From: Methylophaga sp.
GTDB taxonomy: Bacteria > Pseudomonadota > Gammaproteobacteria > Nitrosococcales > Methylophagaceae
Assembly: GCA_013139345.1 (NCBI GenBank)
Contig: WTAY01000091.1
Location: forward strand, 1 to 32,418
Direction of reading: 5' to 3'
DNA: 32,418 bases
The translations under genes and the position numbers were made by a program. This document shows, in pieces, positions 10,716 through 18,599 of this stretch. How positions within the stretch are numbered: the stretch's first letter is position 1; every line of letters starts with the position of its first letter. The notes below the pieces were generated by a model, which made no database searches, was not told the DNA's origin, and was given only the letters and a program-made list of their open reading frames with translations.

Positions 10716-10755
10716 TATAAAAAAGCCGCATGGTTATTATCACCATACGGCTTTC
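10716..10755 (-). terminator. Rho-independent terminator of cytochrome c4 gene
   Basis: On the minus strand AAAGCCGTATGGTGATAATAACCATGCGGCTTTTTTATATT; hairpin plus T-run between cytochrome c4 and resB. Confidence 0.8.
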
Positions 10756-10770
10756 AAGTAGTATTATTTT

Positions 10771-11379
10771 TTAATGTAAGCCAGCCACATAACTTGATAC
10801 GGCTTTCATCTCATCGGCTGTCATTTTTGCAGCGATATCACGCATCATGCTATTTGGATCATTGCTACGAGTACCAGCAGCAAATGCTTTTAATTGCGCT
10901 TCAATATACGCCGCATACTGACCTGATAATGCTGGCCATTTAGCAGAAGGAACACCTGCACCTGTTGGACCATGACATGCCATACATGCAGGCAAACCTG
11001 TTTCTTTATTACCAGCGCGATATACGGTTTGGCCTGCTACAACTAAATCTTCAGACGTTGCTGCTGGCGCAATATTATTTTTTGAATAATACGCTGCTAA
11101 ATCAGCCATATCTTGCTCAGTTAAAGCAGCAACCATGGGTGCCATTACCGCATTGTTACGCACACCGCTTTTGAATTCTTGTAATTGTTTTACTAAATAG
11201 GCTTCGCCTTGACCGGCTAATTTTGGAAACATATTTGAAGGGCTATTACCGTCTGCACCATGACATGCAGCACATATCGCAGATTTATCTTTCCCTGCTG
11301 AAGCGTCACCCGCAGCCATGCTTGCAGATGCGACACCTAACGTTAAAAGCGCCAGTGTTGTTATGAACAGTTTTTTCAT
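10771..11379 (-). CDS. Cytochrome c4 (dihaem)
   Basis: Two CXXCH motifs (CAACHGADGN, CMACHGPTGAG); signal peptide MKKLFITTLALLTLGVASASMAA. Internal ATG at 11379 preferred over the ORF start at 11397. Confidence 0.93.
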   Translation of the reverse strand: MKKLFITTLALLTLGVASASMAAGDASAGKDKSAICAACHGADGNSPSNMFPKLAGQGEAYLVKQLQEFKSGVRNNAVMAPMVAALTEQDMADLAAYYSKNNIAPAATSEDLVVAGQTVYRAGNKETGLPACMACHGPTGAGVPSAKWPALSGQYAAYIEAQLKAFAAGTRSNDPNSMMRDIAAKMTADEMKAVSSYVAGLH

Positions 11380-11512
11380 CGTCATTCCCAAATTCAATTT
11401 ATACAGTTGAGGTTCATGCTAAAAATTTAAGAATAGTTTTTAGCGTTCCCTTAAACAAAACTGTGGATATGCTACTCTTATTACTGTTTTTTTGCACCAT
11501 GAGTCATTACTA

Positions 11513-12151
11513 ATGTCACAAATTTATCGCCAAGCCCACTACACCATCAGTGCCACTCAATTATCAGAACTCCCGATTGATAGCGGGATTGAGGTTGCAT
11601 TTGCTGGGCGCTCCAATGCTGGAAAATCAAGCGCAATCAATACGATTACAGATCAAAAGTCACTGGCTCGAATCAGTAAAACACCTGGTCGTACTCAGAT
11701 GATTAACTTTTTTGCGATGGATGAACATCGTGCCTTAGTTGATTTACCTGGCTACGGTTATGCCAAAGTACCCGAAAAGATGAAGATTCGCTGGCAACAA
11801 ACCTTAGGAAAATACTTAGAAACACGGCAATCATTGCGCGGTTTAATGTTGATGATGGATATTCGTCATCCCCTTAAAGAGTTTGATTTACAAATGGTCA
11901 AATGGGCAAACAATGCAAAACTAGATGTCCATATTTTACTGACAAAGTCAGATAAACTTAATAATGGTGCGGCTATGGCCACATTACATGCGGTAAATTC
12001 AAAACTAAAAGAACAAACTCTAATAGCAAGTGTCCAATTGTTTTCCTCTCTAAAAAGATCAGGCAAAGAGGAAGCCATTGAACAACTTGATCGTTGGTTT
12101 ATCCCCGATGAAGATCTTTCAGTCATACCTGAAGAAGCTGAACAAGAATAA
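11513..12151 (+). CDS. engB: Ribosome biogenesis GTP-binding protein YsxC/EngB
   Basis: GRSNAGKSSAINTI P-loop, DLPGYGYAKVP, LTKSDKL; MSQIYRQAHYTISA start more likely than the ORF start at 11492. Confidence 0.95.
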   Translation: MSQIYRQAHYTISATQLSELPIDSGIEVAFAGRSNAGKSSAINTITDQKSLARISKTPGRTQMINFFAMDEHRALVDLPGYGYAKVPEKMKIRWQQTLGKYLETRQSLRGLMLMMDIRHPLKEFDLQMVKWANNAKLDVHILLTKSDKLNNGAAMATLHAVNSKLKEQTLIASVQLFSSLKRSGKEEAIEQLDRWFIPDEDLSVIPEEAEQE

Positions 12152-12162
12152 GGAATATCACC

Positions 12163-13425
12163 ATGAGTACTCCCCCCACACAAAGTCGTCGTCAATTCTT
12201 ACAGAAAGCTGCTTTAGGTGGGGCGTTGGCAGGCACGGTTAGCCTACCGATCTTAGCGAATACAGATAAACTCGAATTTCCCGATAATTTACCAGAATGG
12301 ATGCGTGCACCGGGTGGTGAGTTTGGCAATTATGGTCAACCATCAAAACATGAACAACAGGTTATCCGCTGGATCTCAGCCAATCCAGCCGCGCCCGGCA
12401 ATGGTGTATCGTGGACACCTTTACACGATCTGCAAGGCACGATCACTCCCAACGGCTTGCATTATGAACGCCACCACAATGGTGTGCCTCAAATTGATCC
12501 TGAACAACATGTTTTACTTATTGATGGATTAGTCGATAAACCACTGAGTTTTGATGTTAAAAGCTTAATGCGCTACCCAATGGTGTCGCGCACTTGCTTT
12601 ATTGAATGTGGTGGAAATAGTAATAGTGGCTGGCGCTCAAATCCTATCCAATCTCAAGCAGGCTATGCACATGGACTAGTATCTAATGCAGAGTGGACAG
12701 GTATTCCGCTTAAATTATTATTAAAAGAAGCAGGCATTAAAACATCTGCCAAATGGGTTATTGCAGAAGGTGCTGATGCCGCCGCATTAAACATCAGTAT
12801 TCCACTAGAAAAACTACTTGATGATGCCTTGCTCGCACTGTATCAAAATGGTGAGCGTTTAAGGCCTGAAAATGGCTACCCAATGCGCTTAGTTTTGCCC
12901 GGATGGGAAGGTATTTTGAATGTTAAATGGGTACGACAACTACGTCTGACCGACGAGCCAATTATGTCTCGAGATGAAACATCTCAATATACCGAGTTAT
13001 TGCCAGACGGAACGGCGCGACAATTTACCTTTATCAATGAAGCAAAATCACTGATCACCTCACCTTCATTAGGCATGATGTTGCCCGACAATCCCGGTAT
13101 TTATCAGATCTCAGGTCTAGCATGGTCTGGTCGAGGCAAAATAACCCGTGTTGAAATATCTGCTGATGGTGGTGATAGCTGGGTTGATGCCGAATTACAA
13201 GGGCCTGTTCTTGATAAAGCCTTTACACGCTTTAGTCTGCCGTGGCATTGGCAAGGTGAATATGCCATTTTACAAAGCCGTGCAACAGATGAAACAGGTT
13301 ATGTGCAACCTACACGAGAAGCCTTAGTTGAAAACCGTGGTAAGCATGGGTTTTTCCACTATAACGCAATCGTTAGCTGGGAAATTACAGAAGAAGGAGA
13401 TATTAATCATGTCTATGGTTTCTAA
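12163..13425 (+). CDS. soxC: SoxC-like sulfite/sulfane dehydrogenase, molybdopterin-binding subunit
   Basis: 420 aa; Tat signal SRRQFLQKAALGGALAG; sulfite oxidase fold motifs SRTCFIECGGNSNSGW and PMRLVLPGWEGILNVKWVRQL; C-terminal dimerisation domain. Confidence 0.88.
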   Translation: MSTPPTQSRRQFLQKAALGGALAGTVSLPILANTDKLEFPDNLPEWMRAPGGEFGNYGQPSKHEQQVIRWISANPAAPGNGVSWTPLHDLQGTITPNGLHYERHHNGVPQIDPEQHVLLIDGLVDKPLSFDVKSLMRYPMVSRTCFIECGGNSNSGWRSNPIQSQAGYAHGLVSNAEWTGIPLKLLLKEAGIKTSAKWVIAEGADAAALNISIPLEKLLDDALLALYQNGERLRPENGYPMRLVLPGWEGILNVKWVRQLRLTDEPIMSRDETSQYTELLPDGTARQFTFINEAKSLITSPSLGMMLPDNPGIYQISGLAWSGRGKITRVEISADGGDSWVDAELQGPVLDKAFTRFSLPWHWQGEYAILQSRATDETGYVQPTREALVENRGKHGFFHYNAIVSWEITEEGDINHVYGF

Positions 13426-13942
13426 ATTTATCGCCACCGCACTACTTCTGTCACTATCTAGCTATAACTATGCTGACACTGAACATCAAGCACTAGGAAA
13501 ACCTGCAGAAGCACTGACTCAGCAGGCACAATGGAACCTTAGTATTGCCCCTGATGGAAAAGCACTTCCAAAAGGAAAAGGCGTTGCTGCACAAGGTAAG
13601 AAAATCTTTGCCTTAAAATGTGCAGCGTGTCATGGTCCAGAAGGCATCGGTGCAAGTGCCGATCCTCTTATGGGAGAAGTCGGTTCCTTAACGAGTGATT
13701 ATCCAGAAAAAACAGTCAATAGTTATTGGCCTTATGCCACCACCTTGTTTGACTATATTCGTCGTGCAATGCCTATTAATGCCCCTTTTTCATTAACACC
13801 TGATGAAGTTTATGCGCTTAGTGCCTATATATTGAGCCAAGATGCTATAATCGCTGAAGATTTTGAACTCAATGAAAAAACCCTACCTCAGGTAACCATG
13901 CCCAATCGTGAAGGATTCACGGCTTTTTACCCTGAGAAATAA
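13409..13942 (+). CDS. SoxD-like monohaem cytochrome c, putative partner of SoxC-like protein
   Basis: CAACHGPEGIGA haem motif; RBS AGAAGGAGA upstream of ATG at 13409; overlaps the end of soxC by 17 nt, suggesting translational coupling. Confidence 0.85.
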   Translation: MSMVSKFIATALLLSLSSYNYADTEHQALGKPAEALTQQAQWNLSIAPDGKALPKGKGVAAQGKKIFALKCAACHGPEGIGASADPLMGEVGSLTSDYPEKTVNSYWPYATTLFDYIRRAMPINAPFSLTPDEVYALSAYILSQDAIIAEDFELNEKTLPQVTMPNREGFTAFYPEK

Positions 13943-13975
13943 ACCTCTATTTAAGAACTTTTAAGGACCCATTTT

Positions 13976-16480
13976 ATGAGCCCTCGCTACACGTGCACGG
14001 TTAATCCTAACCCAGATTTATATGACACTCCTAAATTAGGAATGGACGAAAAGTCGTTAGAAAAGGATTTTAAGAATTACTACGGAAACCATCTAGCACA
14101 AGATAAAGGCTGCGCATCTGGCCACTATTTATACTCATCACTTGCACTTACTTTGCGTGATCGTTTGTTTGAACGTATGAAACATACCAAACACACGTAT
14201 GCAGAAACAAAATGTAAACAAGCTTACTACCTATCAATGGAATTCTTGATGGGCCGAGCAATGGGTAATGCGGCACTAAACCTTGGTTTAGAAGAAACTG
14301 CTAAAAAAGCCATGCATGATCTTGGTTTAAACTTTGAAGAATTAACAACGTTAGAACATGATGCCGGCTTAGGTAATGGTGGTTTAGGCCGTCTTGCTGC
14401 GTGTTTCATTGATAGTTGTGCCACATTACAACTGCCTGTAACAGGCTATGGTATTCGCTATGAATACGGCATGTTCCAACAAAGCATTGATCAAGGTAAT
14501 CAAGTTGAGATGCCTGATCACTGGTTACGTGATGGCAACCCTTGGGAACTTGAACGCCCAGAGTTTACTCAACGTATTAAATTTGGTGGCCACACTGAAT
14601 TCCATAAAGACAGCAATGGCAAAACTCAAGTTCATTGGGTTAATACCAACGACGTTTTAGCAGTACCTTATGATCTACCAATCCCTGGTTATCAGAACGG
14701 CACGGTAAACAAATTACGTCTATGGAAATCAACAGCAACAGACGAATTTAATTTAGAAGATTTCAACGCAGGTTCATACACTGAAGCAGTAGCGGCTAAA
14801 AATGAAGCTGAAAACATCAGCATGGTGTTATATCCAAATGATTCCAGTGAAAATGGTAAAGAATTACGCTTACGCCAACAATATTTCTTAGCCTCTTCTA
14901 GCTTACAAGATATTCTTGATTACTGGGTCACAACCCATGGTGAATCATTTGATACCTTCTCAGAAAAAAATGTTTTCCAGCTAAATGATACTCACCCAAC
15001 CGTAGCCGTTGCTGAATTAATGCGCCTATTGATGGATGAACATGGCCTTGAATGGGATGAAGCATGGAAAATCACGACTCAAACAATGGCTTACACAAAC
15101 CACACTTTATTGCCTGAAGCATTAGAACGCTGGTCTGTAAACATGTTTGGTCGTCTACTTCCTCGTGTTTTAGAAATCATCTACGAAATCAATGCTCGCT
15201 TCTTAAGTGAAGTTGCTCGTCGCTGGCCTGGTGATAAAGATCGTCTTGCTCGCATGTCGATCATTGAAGAAGGTCATCACCAAAATGTCCGTATGGCTCA
15301 TTTGGCGATTGTAGGTAGTTTCTCAGTCAATGGTGTTGCAGCATTACATTCAGAGTTATTACAAAAAGGCTTATTTAACGACTTTTATCAACTCTGGCCA
15401 ACAAAGTTCAACAATAAAACTAATGGTGTAACACAACGTCGCTGGATGGCATGGTGTAACCCAGAGTTGAAACAACTCTTATCTGAAACGATTGGTGACA
15501 AGTGGATTACCGACTTAAGTCAGCTTAATAAATTAGCCGCTTATTCTGAAAACCCACTATTCCAACAGCAATGGCATCAAGCAAAAAAAGCAAACAAACA
15601 ACGTCTTGCTGACTTAGTTAAACAAAGCTGTGGTGTTACTTTCAACACTGATGCACTATTTGATATTCAAGTAAAACGTATCCACGAATACAAACGTCAA
15701 TTGCTTAATGTACTGCACGTTATTCATCTTTATGATCGTATCAAACGTGGTGATATTGAAGGCATTGCTAAACGTGCCGTACTATTTGGTGGTAAAGCAG
15801 CGCCTGGCTATGCCATGGCAAAAGACATTATCAAACTTATTAATAATGTTGCCGATATTGTTAATAATGATCCTGATATTGGTGATTTATTAAAAGTCGT
15901 CTTTTTACCTAATTACCAAGTATCAGCAATGGAAGTTATCTGTCCTGCTGCCGACTTATCAGAGCAAGTTTCTACTGCCGGTAAAGAAGCTTCTGGTACA
16001 GGTAATATGAAGTTCATGATGAACGGTGCAGTCACCATCGGAACATTAGATGGAGCCAATATTGAGATTCGTGAAGAAGTCGGCGACGAGAACTTCTTCC
16101 TATTTGGTTTAGACGAAGTAGAAGTTGAACAACAACGTGTTAATTACAACCCAAGAGCGATTATCGCAAAAGATAAAGACTTAAAACGGGTTGTTGATTT
16201 ATTAGAAAGCGGCTACTTCAACCAAAATGAACCAAACCGTTTTGGTGACATCATTAACGCCTTTACAAGCCATAATGATCCTTGGATGACCATTGCAGAT
16301 TTCCGTAGTTATATTGATGCCCAACATCAAGCAGGCCTTGCATACCAAGACCAAAAACGTTGGACAACAATGAGTATTCTTAACACAGCGTACAGTGGTA
16401 AATTCTCAACTGATCGCACCATGGAAGAATACAACCGTGATATCTGGAAACTTGAAAAAGTAACACCTCAACACAAATAG
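13976..16480 (+). CDS. glgP: Glycogen/starch phosphorylase
   Basis: 834 aa; FLMGRAMGNA, LGNGGLGRLAACFIDS, PLP site EASGTGNMKFMMNGAVTIGTLDGANIEI. Confidence 0.97.
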   Translation: MSPRYTCTVNPNPDLYDTPKLGMDEKSLEKDFKNYYGNHLAQDKGCASGHYLYSSLALTLRDRLFERMKHTKHTYAETKCKQAYYLSMEFLMGRAMGNAALNLGLEETAKKAMHDLGLNFEELTTLEHDAGLGNGGLGRLAACFIDSCATLQLPVTGYGIRYEYGMFQQSIDQGNQVEMPDHWLRDGNPWELERPEFTQRIKFGGHTEFHKDSNGKTQVHWVNTNDVLAVPYDLPIPGYQNGTVNKLRLWKSTATDEFNLEDFNAGSYTEAVAAKNEAENISMVLYPNDSSENGKELRLRQQYFLASSSLQDILDYWVTTHGESFDTFSEKNVFQLNDTHPTVAVAELMRLLMDEHGLEWDEAWKITTQTMAYTNHTLLPEALERWSVNMFGRLLPRVLEIIYEINARFLSEVARRWPGDKDRLARMSIIEEGHHQNVRMAHLAIVGSFSVNGVAALHSELLQKGLFNDFYQLWPTKFNNKTNGVTQRRWMAWCNPELKQLLSETIGDKWITDLSQLNKLAAYSENPLFQQQWHQAKKANKQRLADLVKQSCGVTFNTDALFDIQVKRIHEYKRQLLNVLHVIHLYDRIKRGDIEGIAKRAVLFGGKAAPGYAMAKDIIKLINNVADIVNNDPDIGDLLKVVFLPNYQVSAMEVICPAADLSEQVSTAGKEASGTGNMKFMMNGAVTIGTLDGANIEIREEVGDENFFLFGLDEVEVEQQRVNYNPRAIIAKDKDLKRVVDLLESGYFNQNEPNRFGDIINAFTSHNDPWMTIADFRSYIDAQHQAGLAYQDQKRWTTMSILNTAYSGKFSTDRTMEEYNRDIWKLEKVTPQHK

Positions 16481-16493
16481 CTGTATCTATGAT

Positions 16494-16525
16494 ATTCAGC
16501 GACAGACTTTTGTCTGTCGCTGAAT
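16494..16525 (+). terminator. Perfect hairpin downstream of glgP (putative terminator)
   Basis: ATTCAGCGACAGAC-TTTT-GTCTGTCGCTGAAT: 14-bp perfect stem, 4-nt loop, starting 14 nt after the glgP stop; no strong U-tract follows. Confidence 0.6.
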
Positions 16526-16626
16526 TAATCATCATTCACATAATTAAGCTAGAACAACAAAACCAAAAAACGTATAATTCAAGGCCTACTGTTTATGGCA
16601 CTGTTTTAAACACATCACCCGATTAT

Positions 16627-16703
16627 GCGCCTGTAGCTCAGTTGGATAGAGTACCAGTTTCCGAAACTGGGGGTCACAGGTTCGATTCCTGTCAGGCGCA
16701 CCA
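16627..16703 (+). tRNA. tRNA-Arg (anticodon CCG)
   Basis: GCGCCTGTAGCTCAGTTGGATAGAGTACCAGTTTCCGAAACTGGGGGTCACAGGTTCGATTCCTGTCAGGCGCACCA; acceptor GCGCCTG/CAGGCGC, anticodon loop TTCCGAA, T-arm GTTCGATTC, encoded CCA. Confidence 0.97.
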
Positions 16704-16893
16704 CTACATTCTTTTGGTTCTCTTAGCCAGAGAGCTAATATGCATATGTATTAAAGACAGACTTTAATTTGTCTGAAATTCAATAACTCCCCACATCCTT
16801 TCCCAGTATGACTTTCTCCTTATTTTTCACAACACCTTCTTCTCAACCGTAACATTCGTTATGCTGATTTAAATACGATTAGCTGAGTTTTTT

Positions 16894-17829
16894 ATGCCTG
16901 AGAAGTCCACCAATATGCATGCACACATCGCCACAGATACTATAGTGGTGGTTTCTCTTTCCCTACTTACGTGGTTTTTCGCTAGGTATTTTGATTTAAG
17001 CGAACGCTTTTATAACTGGAGTCGAGTCTGGGAGAATTATCAAGCTGATGAGTTGTTTTTCCCTCTCTTCAGCTTATCTTTAGGGCTTATTTGGTTCAGT
17101 TACCGTCGCTATCAACATGTAAAAATTAATGATTTTAATACTCGAATTCTACTCTCTGAAAACAGACGTTTAGTAAAAAGACTAACCGAAACCCAAGAGA
17201 ATGAGCGACTTTTCTTGGCACAAGAATTACATGATATTTTTGCTCAACACTTAACGGCCTTACGTACTAATGCCGAAACAATTCAAGCTTTAGTTGGCAA
17301 TGAAAAAATGGCCGCATTAAATGCGGCAAAAATGATTACAAATAATGTTGAGAAACTGCATCATATCACCCGTTCACTCCTAAAAACGCTACGCCCTCCC
17401 CCTCTTGATTTCGGTGTCGTCATGGCTATTGAAGATTTAGTGACCGAGTGGCAACACAATCATAGTTCGGTTCATTGCCAGCTTAATTTCCATGGCGACC
17501 AATCTGAACCTTGTGAAAAAAGCGTGTTGACCTTATATCGTACTATTCAGGAAGGTTTATCTAATATTTCTCGTCATAGTAAGGCTAAGAATGTTGTCAT
17601 TGATTTTTATTTTCCTACATCAACGAATGAGCATTCATCCACCTTAAAACTACGAATGATTGATAATGGTTCAGGCATTAACCTCGAACGTCTACAAGAA
17701 GGCTTAGGTCTTATTGGCCTTCGTGAACGTGCTCAAAGTCTAAATGGACAGTTCCGTATCTCAAATAATGTTCCCTCTGGCTGTATTCTAAATCTAATTC
17801 TTCCCATCAATGAAGCGGTTCAAAACTGA
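16894..17829 (+). CDS. Sensor histidine kinase, NarX/UhpB-like (HisKA_3 + HATPase)
   Basis: 311 aa; N-terminal membrane segments; LFLAQELHDIFAQHLTALRTNAE H-box; TIQEGLSNISRHSKAKNV and DNGSGI...GLGLIGLRERAQSLNG ATPase motifs. Confidence 0.92.
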   Translation: MPEKSTNMHAHIATDTIVVVSLSLLTWFFARYFDLSERFYNWSRVWENYQADELFFPLFSLSLGLIWFSYRRYQHVKINDFNTRILLSENRRLVKRLTETQENERLFLAQELHDIFAQHLTALRTNAETIQALVGNEKMAALNAAKMITNNVEKLHHITRSLLKTLRPPPLDFGVVMAIEDLVTEWQHNHSSVHCQLNFHGDQSEPCEKSVLTLYRTIQEGLSNISRHSKAKNVVIDFYFPTSTNEHSSTLKLRMIDNGSGINLERLQEGLGLIGLRERAQSLNGQFRISNNVPSGCILNLILPINEAVQN

Positions 17830-18485
17830 TGGCAGCAGAAATAACGGTTCTTCTTGTTGATGATCACATTGCCGTACGTGAAGGTTATCGCTTATTACTG
17901 GCTCAATTTGATATTACGGTTATTGCCGAAGCGGATAGTGGTGAAAAAGCATTTAATGAATATCAAAGGCACAAACCCAACATTGTATTGATGGATTTAT
18001 CTATTAACGGTATGAATGGTCTGGATAGTATTGCTCGAATTATTTTGCACTATCCTGATGCTCGTATCATCGCGTTGTCTATGCATGATAATACCAATTT
18101 TGTCTCCAGATCGATTGAGAATGGTGCAATGGGTTATGTGCTAAAAAGTAATCCTTCCACAGTCTTACTTAAGGCGATTCATCAGGTTCACTACCACGCA
18201 AAAAAGTTTCTTTGCCCAGAGGTTTCTACACTTATTGCAATGCAGCATGTCAGGCCATCTGACGACAAAATAGCAAGTTTGACGACGCGAGAATATGCTG
18301 TTTTTTTACTCTTAACTGAAGGAAAAACACGCAATGAGATTGCCAGTTCATTATCGCTTAGCACGGGTACAGTCTCTAATAACAAAGTGCGAATTATGCA
18401 AAAACTAGCTGTTAACAACATGGTTGATTTATTAAAAATCGCACTGGAACATAAGACCCTTAAACACAATCAGATTATTCAATAA
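17829..18485 (+). CDS. LuxR/NarL-family response regulator
   Basis: 218 aa; receiver LLVDDH / VLMDLSINGMNGLDSI, C-terminal HTH LTTREYAVFLLLTEGKTRNEIASSLSLSTGTVSNNKVRIMQKL; start overlaps the kinase stop. Confidence 0.93.
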   Translation: MAAEITVLLVDDHIAVREGYRLLLAQFDITVIAEADSGEKAFNEYQRHKPNIVLMDLSINGMNGLDSIARIILHYPDARIIALSMHDNTNFVSRSIENGAMGYVLKSNPSTVLLKAIHQVHYHAKKFLCPEVSTLIAMQHVRPSDDKIASLTTREYAVFLLLTEGKTRNEIASSLSLSTGTVSNNKVRIMQKLAVNNMVDLLKIALEHKTLKHNQIIQ

Positions 18486-18599
18486 TTACTATTTAGGACT
18501 TTCTCCTAGCTAAAACAGTTAACTCTGCATCACTCTTTTCCACCTCTCTTTCCGTATGATTTCAATGTGCAAAAAACATATTTTAATTAAGGAAAAACG

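Noticed and set aside
10695-11174. ORFs 10695..10943 and 10965..11174 on + strand
   Set aside because: Mostly antisense to cytochrome c4 and its terminator; no recognisable protein features.
10771-11379. Cytochrome c4 as the missing XoxG electron acceptor
   Set aside because: Dihaem c4 architecture next to ccs genes and engB is a common housekeeping arrangement; XoxG is a monohaem c-type cytochrome.
12305-12532. Alternative-frame ORFs inside soxC, glgP, DGC and TonB genes
   Set aside because: Shadow ORFs of strongly supported coding genes.
16489-16767. 92 aa ORF on + strand
   Set aside because: It runs through the glgP hairpin and the complete tRNA-Arg gene; not a credible protein.
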